Assembly (NCBI GenBank): GCA_028280915.1
Contig: JANQKX010000626.1
Span: forward strand, 1-12,948
From: Kiloniellaceae bacterium
GTDB lineage: Bacteria; Pseudomonadota; Alphaproteobacteria; Kiloniellales; Kiloniellaceae
Length of the DNA stretch: 12,948 bases
Reading direction: 5' to 3'
Part shown: positions 6,335 through 12,570 of the stretch, piece after piece
Position numbering within the stretch: the first letter of the stretch is position 1
Layout of the letters: the number at the start of each line of letters is the position of its first letter
Notes under the pieces: generated by a model
What the model saw: only the letters and a program-made list of their open reading frames with translations
Databases searched by the model: none
Told to the model about the DNA's origin: nothing
Program-made: the position numbers and the translations under genes

Positions 6335-7178
6335 GCCGTCCCCAAGCAAGCCGTCCCCAAGCAAGCCGTCTCCTGGCAAGCCGTCCTCTGGCAATCTGAA
6401 AACGCGTGTCTTGTCCGCTGTCCTTCTGGCGCCGGTGATCCTGGTGCCGATCTACTTCGGCGCGCCATACATAAACGTGCTTTTGGTGATCTCCGGCGCT
6501 CTGATGGCTTGGGAGTGGGGGCGTGTTTGCAACCGGGGCCACACCGGTCTGCCCGAGGCACTGATGATCGTCGCGGTCGCGATCGGCCTGACGGCAGGAA
6601 TGTTTTACGATTTCCCTGTGGGCGGCTGGATTTTGATCGCGGGCGCCGGCTTGGTCGCGTTATTGAGCTTCCGCGTTGGCTTTGAGCACGCTTTGTGGCG
6701 GGTGACCGGACTTGTTTACCCGGGATTTGCCTGTTTGGCTTTTTTCTGGATGCGGCTTTACCCGGATCATGGCCTGGCCCTGATCGTCTGGTTGATCGGC
6801 GTGGTTTGGGCGACGGATATTGCCGCCTATTTTTCCGGACGGGCCATTGGCGGGCCCAAGCTCGCGCCCGCGATCAGCCCGAAAAAAACCTGGGCCGGAC
6901 TGATCGGCGGTGTGGTGGCCGCCGGTCTCTTTGGGGTTGCGATGGCCTTGTTCTTGGGCCAAGACATTGTGATTCAAGCGGCGCTTATGAGCGGATTCCT
7001 TGCCGTTGTGGCGCAAATGGGCGATCTTTTCGAGTCCCACCTGAAGCGGCGATTTGATGTGAAGGATTCCAGCAACATCATCCCCGGCCACGGTGGCATT
7101 TTGGACCGGACCGACGGGTTGCTCTCGGCCAGTCTGGTGACCGCCGTTTTATTGTGGATGTGGGGAGGCCCGACGTAA
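6309..7178 (+). CDS. cdsA: phosphatidate cytidylyltransferase (CDP-diglyceride synthase)
   Basis: CdsA is an inner-membrane enzyme that converts phosphatidic acid and CTP to CDP-diacylglycerol, the precursor of all phospholipids in these bacteria. From the ATG at 6309 it has 289 residues. After an unusual Pro/Ser/Lys N-terminus (9-28, four five-residue repeats) come several hydrophobic segments from about residue 34 onward (LSAVLLAPVILVPIYF and others). The C-terminal CDS signature is complete at 243-269: SHLKRRFDVKD ... PGHGGILDRTD, with the metal-binding aspartates. The start is uncertain. The ATG at 6309 has no good Shine-Dalgarno; GTG at 6297 has AGGAA ten bases upstream; the frame is open back to at least 6168 inside uppS. 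Either start overlaps the uppS end, which suggests coupled translation. The stop lies one base before dxr. Confidence 0.93.
   Translation: MVPPATPDKPSPSKPSPSKPSPGKPSSGNLKTRVLSAVLLAPVILVPIYFGAPYINVLLVISGALMAWEWGRVCNRGHTGLPEALMIVAVAIGLTAGMFYDFPVGGWILIAGAGLVALLSFRVGFEHALWRVTGLVYPGFACLAFFWMRLYPDHGLALIVWLIGVVWATDIAAYFSGRAIGGPKLAPAISPKKTWAGLIGGVVAAGLFGVAMALFLGQDIVIQAALMSGFLAVVAQMGDLFESHLKRRFDVKDSSNIIPGHGGILDRTDGLLSASLVTAVLLWMWGGPT
6333..6392 (+). repeat. four tandem 15-bp repeats at the uppS/cdsA junction
   Basis: Copies 1 and 2 (6333-6347, 6348-6362) are identical: AAGCCGTCCCCAAGC. Copies 3 (6363-6377, AAGCCGTCTCCTGGC) and 4 (6378-6392, AAGCCGTCCTCTGGC) diverge mainly in the second half. The array begins with the last two bases of the uppS TAA stop codon. 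In the cdsA frame it encodes KPSPS, KPSPS, KPSPG and KPSSG, so changes in copy number would lengthen or shorten the CdsA N-terminus by five residues without breaking its frame and without changing UppS. Confidence 0.95.
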
Positions 7179-7179
7179 C

Positions 7180-8394
7180 ATGGCAACAGCTGACTGTACC
7201 GCGGAGGCGGTTCCGCTGACACTCTCCGCGCCGAAACGGATCAGTATCCTGGGCTCCACCGGGTCCATTGGCTGCAACACCATCGATCTCATCGAACGCA
7301 ATGCCGGTGCCTTTCAAGTGGAGGCCCTGACCGCCTACCGCTCCGTGGACAAGCTCGCCCGGCAGGCGCGGGCCTTGGGCGCCAAGCTCGCGGTGGTAGG
7401 GGACCCGGATTCCTACGGAGCCCTGAAATCGGCCCTCGCGGGCAGCGGCGTGGAAGCCGCCGCGGGCCCAGCCGCCATTGACGAGGCGGCCGGCCGGCCG
7501 GCTGATTTTGTCATGGCGGCGATCGTGGGGTCAGCCGGGCTCAGTCCGACCCTGGCGGCCATCAACCGGGGCGCCGTGGTGGGCCTGGCCAACAAAGAGG
7601 CTCTTGTTTGCGGCGGTGCGCTCATGACCGCCGCCGTGGCCCGGAACGGCGCCCGTCTCCTCCCCGTGGATTCGGAGCACAACGCCATTTTCCAAGTCCT
7701 CGAATCGGATCGGCTGGAGCGGGTGGAGCGCATCATCCTCACGGCCTCGGGCGGCCCCTTCCGCCAGTGGGATCCGGCCGACATGGCCCGGGCCACGCCG
7801 GACCAGGCGGTGGCCCATCCCAACTGGGACATGGGCGCCAAGATTTCAGTGGATTCGGCGACCATGATGAACAAGGGGCTCGAGGTCATCGAAGCCCGCC
7901 ATCTCTTTGGTCTGCCGCAGGAGCGAATCGACGTGGTGGTTCATCCCCAATCGGTGATCCATTCCATGGTGGCCTATGTGGACGGCTCCGTTTTGGCCCA
8001 GTTGGGTCAGCCGGACATGCGCACCCCCATCGCCTATAGTCTGGCCTGGCCCGATCGCATGTCGGCGCCGGTGGAAAAGCTGGACTTTGCCAATCTGTCG
8101 AATTTGACCTTCGAAGCGCCGGACTATGAACGTTTTCCCGCGCTGCGTCTGGCGCAGGAAGCCTTGGGGGCCGGCGGGTCGGCGCCCATCGCCCTGAACG
8201 CGGCCAACGAGGTGGCGGTGGAACGTTTTCTCGGCGGCCGGATCGGATTTATGGAAATCGCCGGCTTGGTGGCCGAAACCCTCGCGGCCTTTCCCGCGGC
8301 CGAGCCCGGCAGCTTGGACGAGATCTATGCCTTTGATCAGGAGGCCCGTCGCTTGGCCGGTGACCTCAGCGGCAAGTTCGAGGGCAAGCGCTAG
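7180..8394 (+). CDS. dxr: 1-deoxy-D-xylulose 5-phosphate reductoisomerase
   Basis: Dxr (IspC) rearranges and reduces DXP to 2-C-methyl-D-erythritol 4-phosphate with NADPH, the first committed step of the MEP isoprenoid pathway, and is the fosmidomycin target. It has 404 residues (E. coli 398). The NADPH-binding loop ILGSTGSIGCNTIDLI is at 23-38. ANKEALVCGG is at 137-146, the metal ligands are in VDSEHNAIFQ (163-172, Asp164 and Glu166), SGGPFR lies at 190-195, and HPNWDMGAKISVDSATMMNKGLEVIEA (213-239) carries Glu235, the third ligand. HPQSVIHSMVAYVDGS and LNAANEVAVERFL complete the signature. The ATG follows the cdsA stop by one base; GGGGAGG at 7162-7168 is 11 bases upstream. Isoprenoid supply here logically feeds UppS encoded nearby. 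Confidence 0.98.
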   Translation: MATADCTAEAVPLTLSAPKRISILGSTGSIGCNTIDLIERNAGAFQVEALTAYRSVDKLARQARALGAKLAVVGDPDSYGALKSALAGSGVEAAAGPAAIDEAAGRPADFVMAAIVGSAGLSPTLAAINRGAVVGLANKEALVCGGALMTAAVARNGARLLPVDSEHNAIFQVLESDRLERVERIILTASGGPFRQWDPADMARATPDQAVAHPNWDMGAKISVDSATMMNKGLEVIEARHLFGLPQERIDVVVHPQSVIHSMVAYVDGSVLAQLGQPDMRTPIAYSLAWPDRMSAPVEKLDFANLSNLTFEAPDYERFPALRLAQEALGAGGSAPIALNAANEVAVERFLGGRIGFMEIAGLVAETLAAFPAAEPGSLDEIYAFDQEARRLAGDLSGKFEGKR

Positions 8395-8517
8395 GCTCTT
8401 TATGTTTGGCGCCATATGGTTTATGCAGCCCAAAAGCATGGTAAGCGAAAAAGCTTTCGCGCCGGGTCAATAGGCGGCAGGGGCACATCGTAGCAAATGG
8501 GATTTGGATTTTAAGCC
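8395..8517 (+). other. 123-base dxr-rseP spacer, no clear promoter
   Basis: This is the longest gap in the second half of the window. It contains a perfect 6-bp hairpin GCGAAA-AAGC-TTTCGC (8445-8460) without a T-tract, and the palindromes GGCGCC and CCATATGG (8409-8419). I tested TTG-containing hexamers for a matching -10 at 16-18 bp and found none, and no GAACTT-like sigmaE element is visible. The rseP ATG at 8518 has no strong Shine-Dalgarno; an ATG at 8497 in the same frame hits TAA at 8512. Confidence 0.5.
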
Positions 8518-9651
8518 ATGGAAACGCCAAGCGGCCTTTACGGATTCGGCCTGCCGTTTTTAGTCATCTTGACGGCTTTGGTTTTTGTGCACGAGCTGGG
8601 CCACTATCTGGTGGCCCGCTGGAATAAGGTCCGGGTGGAGATCTTTTCCGTCGGCTTCGGGCCGGAGCTTTTCGGCTGGACCGACAAGGCGGGGACCCGC
8701 TGGAAATTCAGCATCATTCCCTTGGGTGGCTATGTGAAGATGTTCGGCGATGCCAACGCCGCCAGCATGCCCGATGGGACCGTCCGGGAAATGAGCGAGG
8801 CGGACCGCGCGGTTGCCTTCTATCACAAACGTTTGGGCCAGCGCAGCTGGATCGTCGCGGCCGGTCCCTTGGCAAATTTCCTCTTTGCAATCATGCTCTT
8901 AGCGGGCCTCTTCAGCACGGTCGGTCAGCCTTATACCCCGGCCGTGGTGGGCGAAATCCTGCCCGATTCGCCGGCCGAGGCGGCGGGCTTTTTGCCAGAG
9001 GACCGAATCCTGGAGATCGACGGCACGGGCATCGATCGCTTCGAGGACGTGCAGCGGATCGTGGCCCTGCGGGGCGGCCAAAGCCTGGACATCCTGGTCC
9101 AGCGGGGCGATTCGCAGATTGGGCTGACGGCGGTCCCCGAACTGACCGTGATCGACGACAATTTCGGCAATCAGCAGGAAATCGGCCGGCTCGGCATTTC
9201 CCGCAGCTCCGCCGACTACGTGCGTCACGATGTTTTGACCGCGGTGTGGATGGCGGTCAAGGAAACCGGGGCCTTGACCGTGGGCACTCTGGACGCGGTG
9301 GGCCAAATCATCACGGGCTCGCGCAGCTCTGAGGAACTGGGCGGCCCGATTCGTATCGCCCAGATGTCCGGACAGATGGCCGAAATCGGCGTGGTGTCGG
9401 TCATTTGGTTCATGGCCGTCCTGTCGATAAATCTGGGGTTGATAAACCTTTTTCCGATTCCCATTCTGGACGGTGGGCATTTGCTGTTTTACGCCATAGA
9501 AGCGGTGCGCGGTCGGCCTTTGGGGGAGCGGGCGCAAGAATACGGTTTCCGCATCGGTTTGGCGCTGGTATTGAGTCTCATCGTTTTTGTCACCTGGAAC
9601 GACCTCGTCCACATTGAGGTTTTTGATTTCGTCAAGGGGCTCGTCGGCTAA
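8518..9651 (+). CDS. rseP: RseP/MmpA-type site-2 intramembrane metalloprotease
   Basis: This zinc protease of the inner membrane cuts substrates within the bilayer. In E. coli it degrades RseA in the sigmaE envelope-stress response; the Caulobacter homologue MmpA clears a PodJ remnant. It has 377 residues. The first membrane segment contains the zinc motif HELGH (25-29), followed by the conserved GGYVKMFGD (70-78). A second hydrophobic segment lies at about 110-133. One PDZ-like domain spans roughly 140-210 (SPAEAAGFLPEDRILEIDG). The third segment has the LDG motif in NLFPIPILDGGH (310-321, Asp318 as zinc ligand), and a last hydrophobic segment lies near 345-362. E. coli RseP is 450 residues with two PDZ domains, so this is the shorter form. 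The substrate cannot be inferred; no anti-sigma gene is in the window. Confidence 0.95.
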   Translation: METPSGLYGFGLPFLVILTALVFVHELGHYLVARWNKVRVEIFSVGFGPELFGWTDKAGTRWKFSIIPLGGYVKMFGDANAASMPDGTVREMSEADRAVAFYHKRLGQRSWIVAAGPLANFLFAIMLLAGLFSTVGQPYTPAVVGEILPDSPAEAAGFLPEDRILEIDGTGIDRFEDVQRIVALRGGQSLDILVQRGDSQIGLTAVPELTVIDDNFGNQQEIGRLGISRSSADYVRHDVLTAVWMAVKETGALTVGTLDAVGQIITGSRSSEELGGPIRIAQMSGQMAEIGVVSVIWFMAVLSINLGLINLFPIPILDGGHLLFYAIEAVRGRPLGERAQEYGFRIGLALVLSLIVFVTWNDLVHIEVFDFVKGLVG

Positions 9652-9664
9652 GTTTTTTTGTGTT

Positions 9665-9671
9665 GGAGAAG
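9665..9671 (+). promoter_or_regulatory. ribosome binding site that fixes the bamA start at GTG 9678
   Basis: GGAGAAG at 9665-9671 is the strongest Shine-Dalgarno match in the rseP-bamA spacer and lies six bases before GTG at 9678. The earlier in-frame GTG at 9660 would place this site inside the coding region and has only a T7 run upstream. An ATG at 9673 is in another frame. Confidence 0.75.
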
Positions 9672-9677
9672 TATGAC

Positions 9678-11978
9678 GTGGCTCGCTGGCGAATAGCACC
9701 GATCGCCATCATCGCAGTTTTGTTTTGTAGTTTCTTGGTTGGCCCCCTGGGCTCCGCCATGGCCCAGTCCTTGTCGGAAGGCGGGACGATCAACGAAATC
9801 CGCGTGGAAGGGACCCAGCGCATAGAGCCGGAGAGCGTGCGCTCCTACATGCGGGTCAATCCCGGCGATCCTTTCGACCTGGCGCGTCTGGATCAGTCCC
9901 TGAAGGGTATTTTTGCCACCGGACTCTTTTCCGACGTCACCCTGCGCCGGGAAGGGGATGCCTTGATTGTGGTCGTGGTGGAAAACCCGATCATCAACCG
10001 CATCGCCTTCGAGGGCAATGACCGTATCGACGATGAAACCCTGGAAGCGGAAGCGCAGTTGCGGCCCCGGGTGGTCTATACACGCACCAAGGTGCAAGGC
10101 GACGTGCAACGCATCCTGGAAGTCTATCGCCGCTCGGGTCGTTTCGCGGCGACGGTTGACCCCAAGATCATCGAATTGGAGCAAAACCGGGTCGATTTGG
10201 TGTTCGAGATCAATGAAGGTCCTCTGACCACCATCGAGTCCATCGACTTCATCGGCAACAACGAGTTCTCCGACGGCACCTTGCGCGGCGTGGTCTCCTC
10301 GGCCGAATACAGTTTTTGGAACATCCTCTCCACCACGGACACCTATGATCCGGACCGTCTGGCGTTCGACCGGGAATTGTTGCGCCGCTTTTACCTGAGT
10401 GAGGGTTACGCGGATTTCCGGGTACTGTCTTCCGTTGCGGAGCTGACCCCTGACCGGGAGAGCTTCATCGTGACCTTCACGGTGGACGAAGGCCCTCGGT
10501 ACGAGTTCGGCACCGTGGACATCATCACCTCCTTGAAAAATCTCGATCCCGAGGTGCTGCGGGACGACTTGGAAATCGAAACCGGGGATTGGTACGACGC
10601 GGAAGCGGTGCAAGACGCCGTGGAGGTCCTCAACGAGGCCGTGGGCAACTTGGGCTTTGCCTTTGTGGACATCCGCACCGACGCGGACCGGGACCGGGAA
10701 AACCTAAGGATCGACATTACCTTCGACATCCAAGAAGGCCCCAAGGTATTCGTGGAGCGGATCGATATCGAGGGTAACATCCGCACCTTGGACAAGGTGA
10801 TCCGGCGCGAGTTCCGGCTGGTTGAAGGGGATGCCTTTAATGCCGCGCGTCTGCGCCGCTCCCGCACCCGGATTCAGAACCTGGGCTTCTTCAGCAATGT
10901 GGATGTGGAGACCCTGCCCGGCAGTCAACCGGACCGCACCGTGATCAAAACCACGGTGGAAGAGCAATCCACCGGTGACCTGACCTTCGGTGCGGGTTTT
11001 TCGACGGAAGCGGGCATTATCGGCAGCATTGGACTGCGGGAGCGGAACCTCTTGGGCCGGGGTCAGGATTTGAGGTTCAATGTCTCCTTGGCGGGCTCCG
11101 GTTCGGAAATCGATCTCAGCTTCACCGAGCCCTACTTTTTGGGCCGTAACCTGGCCGCCGGTATCGACCTTTACCGGATCGTCAGCGACCAAAGTCAGTT
11201 TTCCTTTGAATCCGAGCGGCTGGGTGGCTCCCTTCGGGCCGGCTTTGATCTGAGCGAAAACCTGCGCCAGGTGGTGCGCTATACGGCTGAGGACCGAAAA
11301 ATCAGCAACATCGACAGCGATGCATCGTCGCTGGTGAAGGACGAGGAAGGCCGGACTTTCCGCTCCAGCCTGTCGACGGAGCTGACCTACGATACCCGGG
11401 ATTCCCGCTTCGACCCCAAGGAGGGCTACATACTGTCCGGCGAAGTGGATTTCACCGGTCTGGGCGGCGACGTCACTTTCCTAAAGGGGTCGGTCAGCGC
11501 CGGGTACTGGTACACCATCGCCGATGAATGGACCCTGAGTTATCGCGGCGAATACGGGCAGATCTATGGCCTGGGTCAGGATACCCGGGTCAGTGACCGC
11601 TTCTTCATCGGCGGTTCCAACCCCCGTGGTTTTGAATTCGCGGGTATCGGGCCGCGCGACCAGCGCTCCGACGATCCGGTGGGTGGTAAGCAGTTTTACA
11701 CCAACCAGTTTCAGCTCAGTTTTCCCCTGGGATTGCCGGCGGAATTCGCGATCCGCGGGCGCCTGTTTACCGACGTGGGCTCGGCCTGGGGGTACGACGG
11801 CACTCCCGCGGCGGGCGATGTGATCTTGGATTCATCCAAGCCCCGGGTGGCCATCGGCACGGGTTTTTCGTGGGAGTCCCCCTTTGGGCCGGTTATAGTT
11901 GATTTCGGCTTCCCCGTGGTGCAGGAAGACTTTGATAAAGACGAACTTATTAGCTTCAGTTTTGGCACCCAGTTCTAA
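9678..11978 (+). CDS. bamA: outer membrane protein assembly factor BamA
   Basis: BamA is the core of the BAM complex that folds beta-barrel proteins into the outer membrane. From the GTG at 9678 it has 766 residues (E. coli 810). It begins with a signal peptide (basic ARWR, hydrophobic IAIIAVLFCSFLVG, cleavage after AMA at 29). Five POTRA domains follow at roughly 37-103, 104-180, 183-271, 274-353 and 356-430, recognisable by repeated glycine-containing beta starts such as IRVEGTQRI, IAFEGNDRI, IDFIGNNEF and IDIEGNIRT. The Omp85 barrel runs from about 433 to the end, with loop-6 motif RGF at 650-652 and a closing strand ending in Phe (SFSFGTQF), the usual outer-membrane targeting signal. It follows rseP by 26 bases and precedes skp, the classic envelope-biogenesis order. 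Confidence 0.97.
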   Translation: MARWRIAPIAIIAVLFCSFLVGPLGSAMAQSLSEGGTINEIRVEGTQRIEPESVRSYMRVNPGDPFDLARLDQSLKGIFATGLFSDVTLRREGDALIVVVVENPIINRIAFEGNDRIDDETLEAEAQLRPRVVYTRTKVQGDVQRILEVYRRSGRFAATVDPKIIELEQNRVDLVFEINEGPLTTIESIDFIGNNEFSDGTLRGVVSSAEYSFWNILSTTDTYDPDRLAFDRELLRRFYLSEGYADFRVLSSVAELTPDRESFIVTFTVDEGPRYEFGTVDIITSLKNLDPEVLRDDLEIETGDWYDAEAVQDAVEVLNEAVGNLGFAFVDIRTDADRDRENLRIDITFDIQEGPKVFVERIDIEGNIRTLDKVIRREFRLVEGDAFNAARLRRSRTRIQNLGFFSNVDVETLPGSQPDRTVIKTTVEEQSTGDLTFGAGFSTEAGIIGSIGLRERNLLGRGQDLRFNVSLAGSGSEIDLSFTEPYFLGRNLAAGIDLYRIVSDQSQFSFESERLGGSLRAGFDLSENLRQVVRYTAEDRKISNIDSDASSLVKDEEGRTFRSSLSTELTYDTRDSRFDPKEGYILSGEVDFTGLGGDVTFLKGSVSAGYWYTIADEWTLSYRGEYGQIYGLGQDTRVSDRFFIGGSNPRGFEFAGIGPRDQRSDDPVGGKQFYTNQFQLSFPLGLPAEFAIRGRLFTDVGSAWGYDGTPAAGDVILDSSKPRVAIGTGFSWESPFGPVIVDFGFPVVQEDFDKDELISFSFGTQF

Positions 11979-12006
11979 AAGGCGCCGGAGTTCTAAAAGA
12001 CATCGG
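11971..12006 (+). repeat. imperfect 18-bp tandem duplication across the bamA stop
   Basis: Unit 1 (11971-11988) and unit 2 (11989-12006) both start with AGTTCTAAAAG and end with CGG, agreeing at 15 of 18 positions. Unit 1 contains the bamA terminal Phe codon and stop (TTC TAA). Unit 2 repeats this TTC TAA in the same frame, so it looks like a copied gene end. In the skp frame the two units read SSKRRR and SSKRHR. Confidence 0.85.
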
Positions 12007-12023
12007 TCGGCGCCTGGGTTTTT
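11980..12023 (+). terminator. hairpin with T-tract between bamA and skp, possible attenuator
   Basis: AGGCGCC (11980-11986) pairs perfectly with GGCGCCT (12009-12015), with an added G-C and a G-T pair inside, around an 18-base loop. GGG and five T residues (12019-12023) follow. This resembles an intrinsic terminator, though the large loop and the short T-run make it weak. The T-run overlaps the likely TTG start of skp at 12022, so the stem may also limit ribosome access. Conservation of the bamA-skp-lpxD order argues for partial read-through. Confidence 0.45.
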
Positions 12024-12567
12024 GCGCCGGATCGCCGCGCTTTTATTCGTCCTTGTTTCTTGCACTCCGCCGGCTCTGGCGCAGTCTTCCGGCGCGGTTC
12101 ATGTCGGTGTGCTCGACATTCAACGGGTGCTGCGGGAATCCGAGGCCGTGGCCAATCTGTCCCAAACGGTTGAGGCCATGCGGGCCAAGGAACTGGCCGC
12201 CATGCGGGAAAAGGAAGAGGCGTTTCGCCGCTTGGATCTTGAACTGGCAAACCAGCGCGACTCCATGGAAACGGATGTCTATACCAAGGAGCGGCAGAAG
12301 CTGCAGAGCCAAGTCACCGCCGAGCAGCGGGATTTCCAGCAAAAGAAAAAAGAGCTGGATCAAGTCTTTCGTCAAGGCATGGCCCAAATACAAGGCGTGC
12401 TGGTCCAAGCCGCCCAGGAAATCGCCGAAGAACAAGAGCTTGACCTTATTCTGGACAAAGCGACGGTGGTCTTGGTACGCCAGGAATACGAGATCACCGT
12501 CGATGTGATTGCCCTCTTAAACGAGCGCTTGCCGGAAGTTGAACTTTTGGCCTTGCAGGGAGAATAG
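12022..12567 (+). CDS. skp: OmpH/Skp family periplasmic chaperone
   Basis: Skp-family chaperones form trimers with coiled-coil arms that hold unfolded outer-membrane proteins in the periplasm and hand them to BAM; bamA directly upstream supports the role. From the TTG at 12022 the protein has 181 residues (E. coli 161). It opens with a signal peptide (RR, IAALLFVLV, cleavage after ALA at 20), then the family start VGVLDIQRVL. A long charged coiled coil follows (about 45-120, many Glu, Lys, Gln), ending in LDLILDKATVVLV. The start is uncertain. There is no ATG or GTG in this frame between the in-frame stop at 11896 and the mature domain, only TTG at 11899, 11962 and 12022. The last gives the most normal signal peptide but has no clear Shine-Dalgarno. 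LVSC at 11-14 also fits a lipobox. Confidence 0.85.
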   Translation: MRRIAALLFVLVSCTPPALAQSSGAVHVGVLDIQRVLRESEAVANLSQTVEAMRAKELAAMREKEEAFRRLDLELANQRDSMETDVYTKERQKLQSQVTAEQRDFQQKKKELDQVFRQGMAQIQGVLVQAAQEIAEEQELDLILDKATVVLVRQEYEITVDVIALLNERLPEVELLALQGE

Positions 12568-12570
12568 GAT

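Noticed and set aside
9653..9659. Seven T run after the rseP stop, considered as an intrinsic terminator
   Set aside because: No credible stem directly precedes it, and bamA starts 19 bases later within a conserved gene order.
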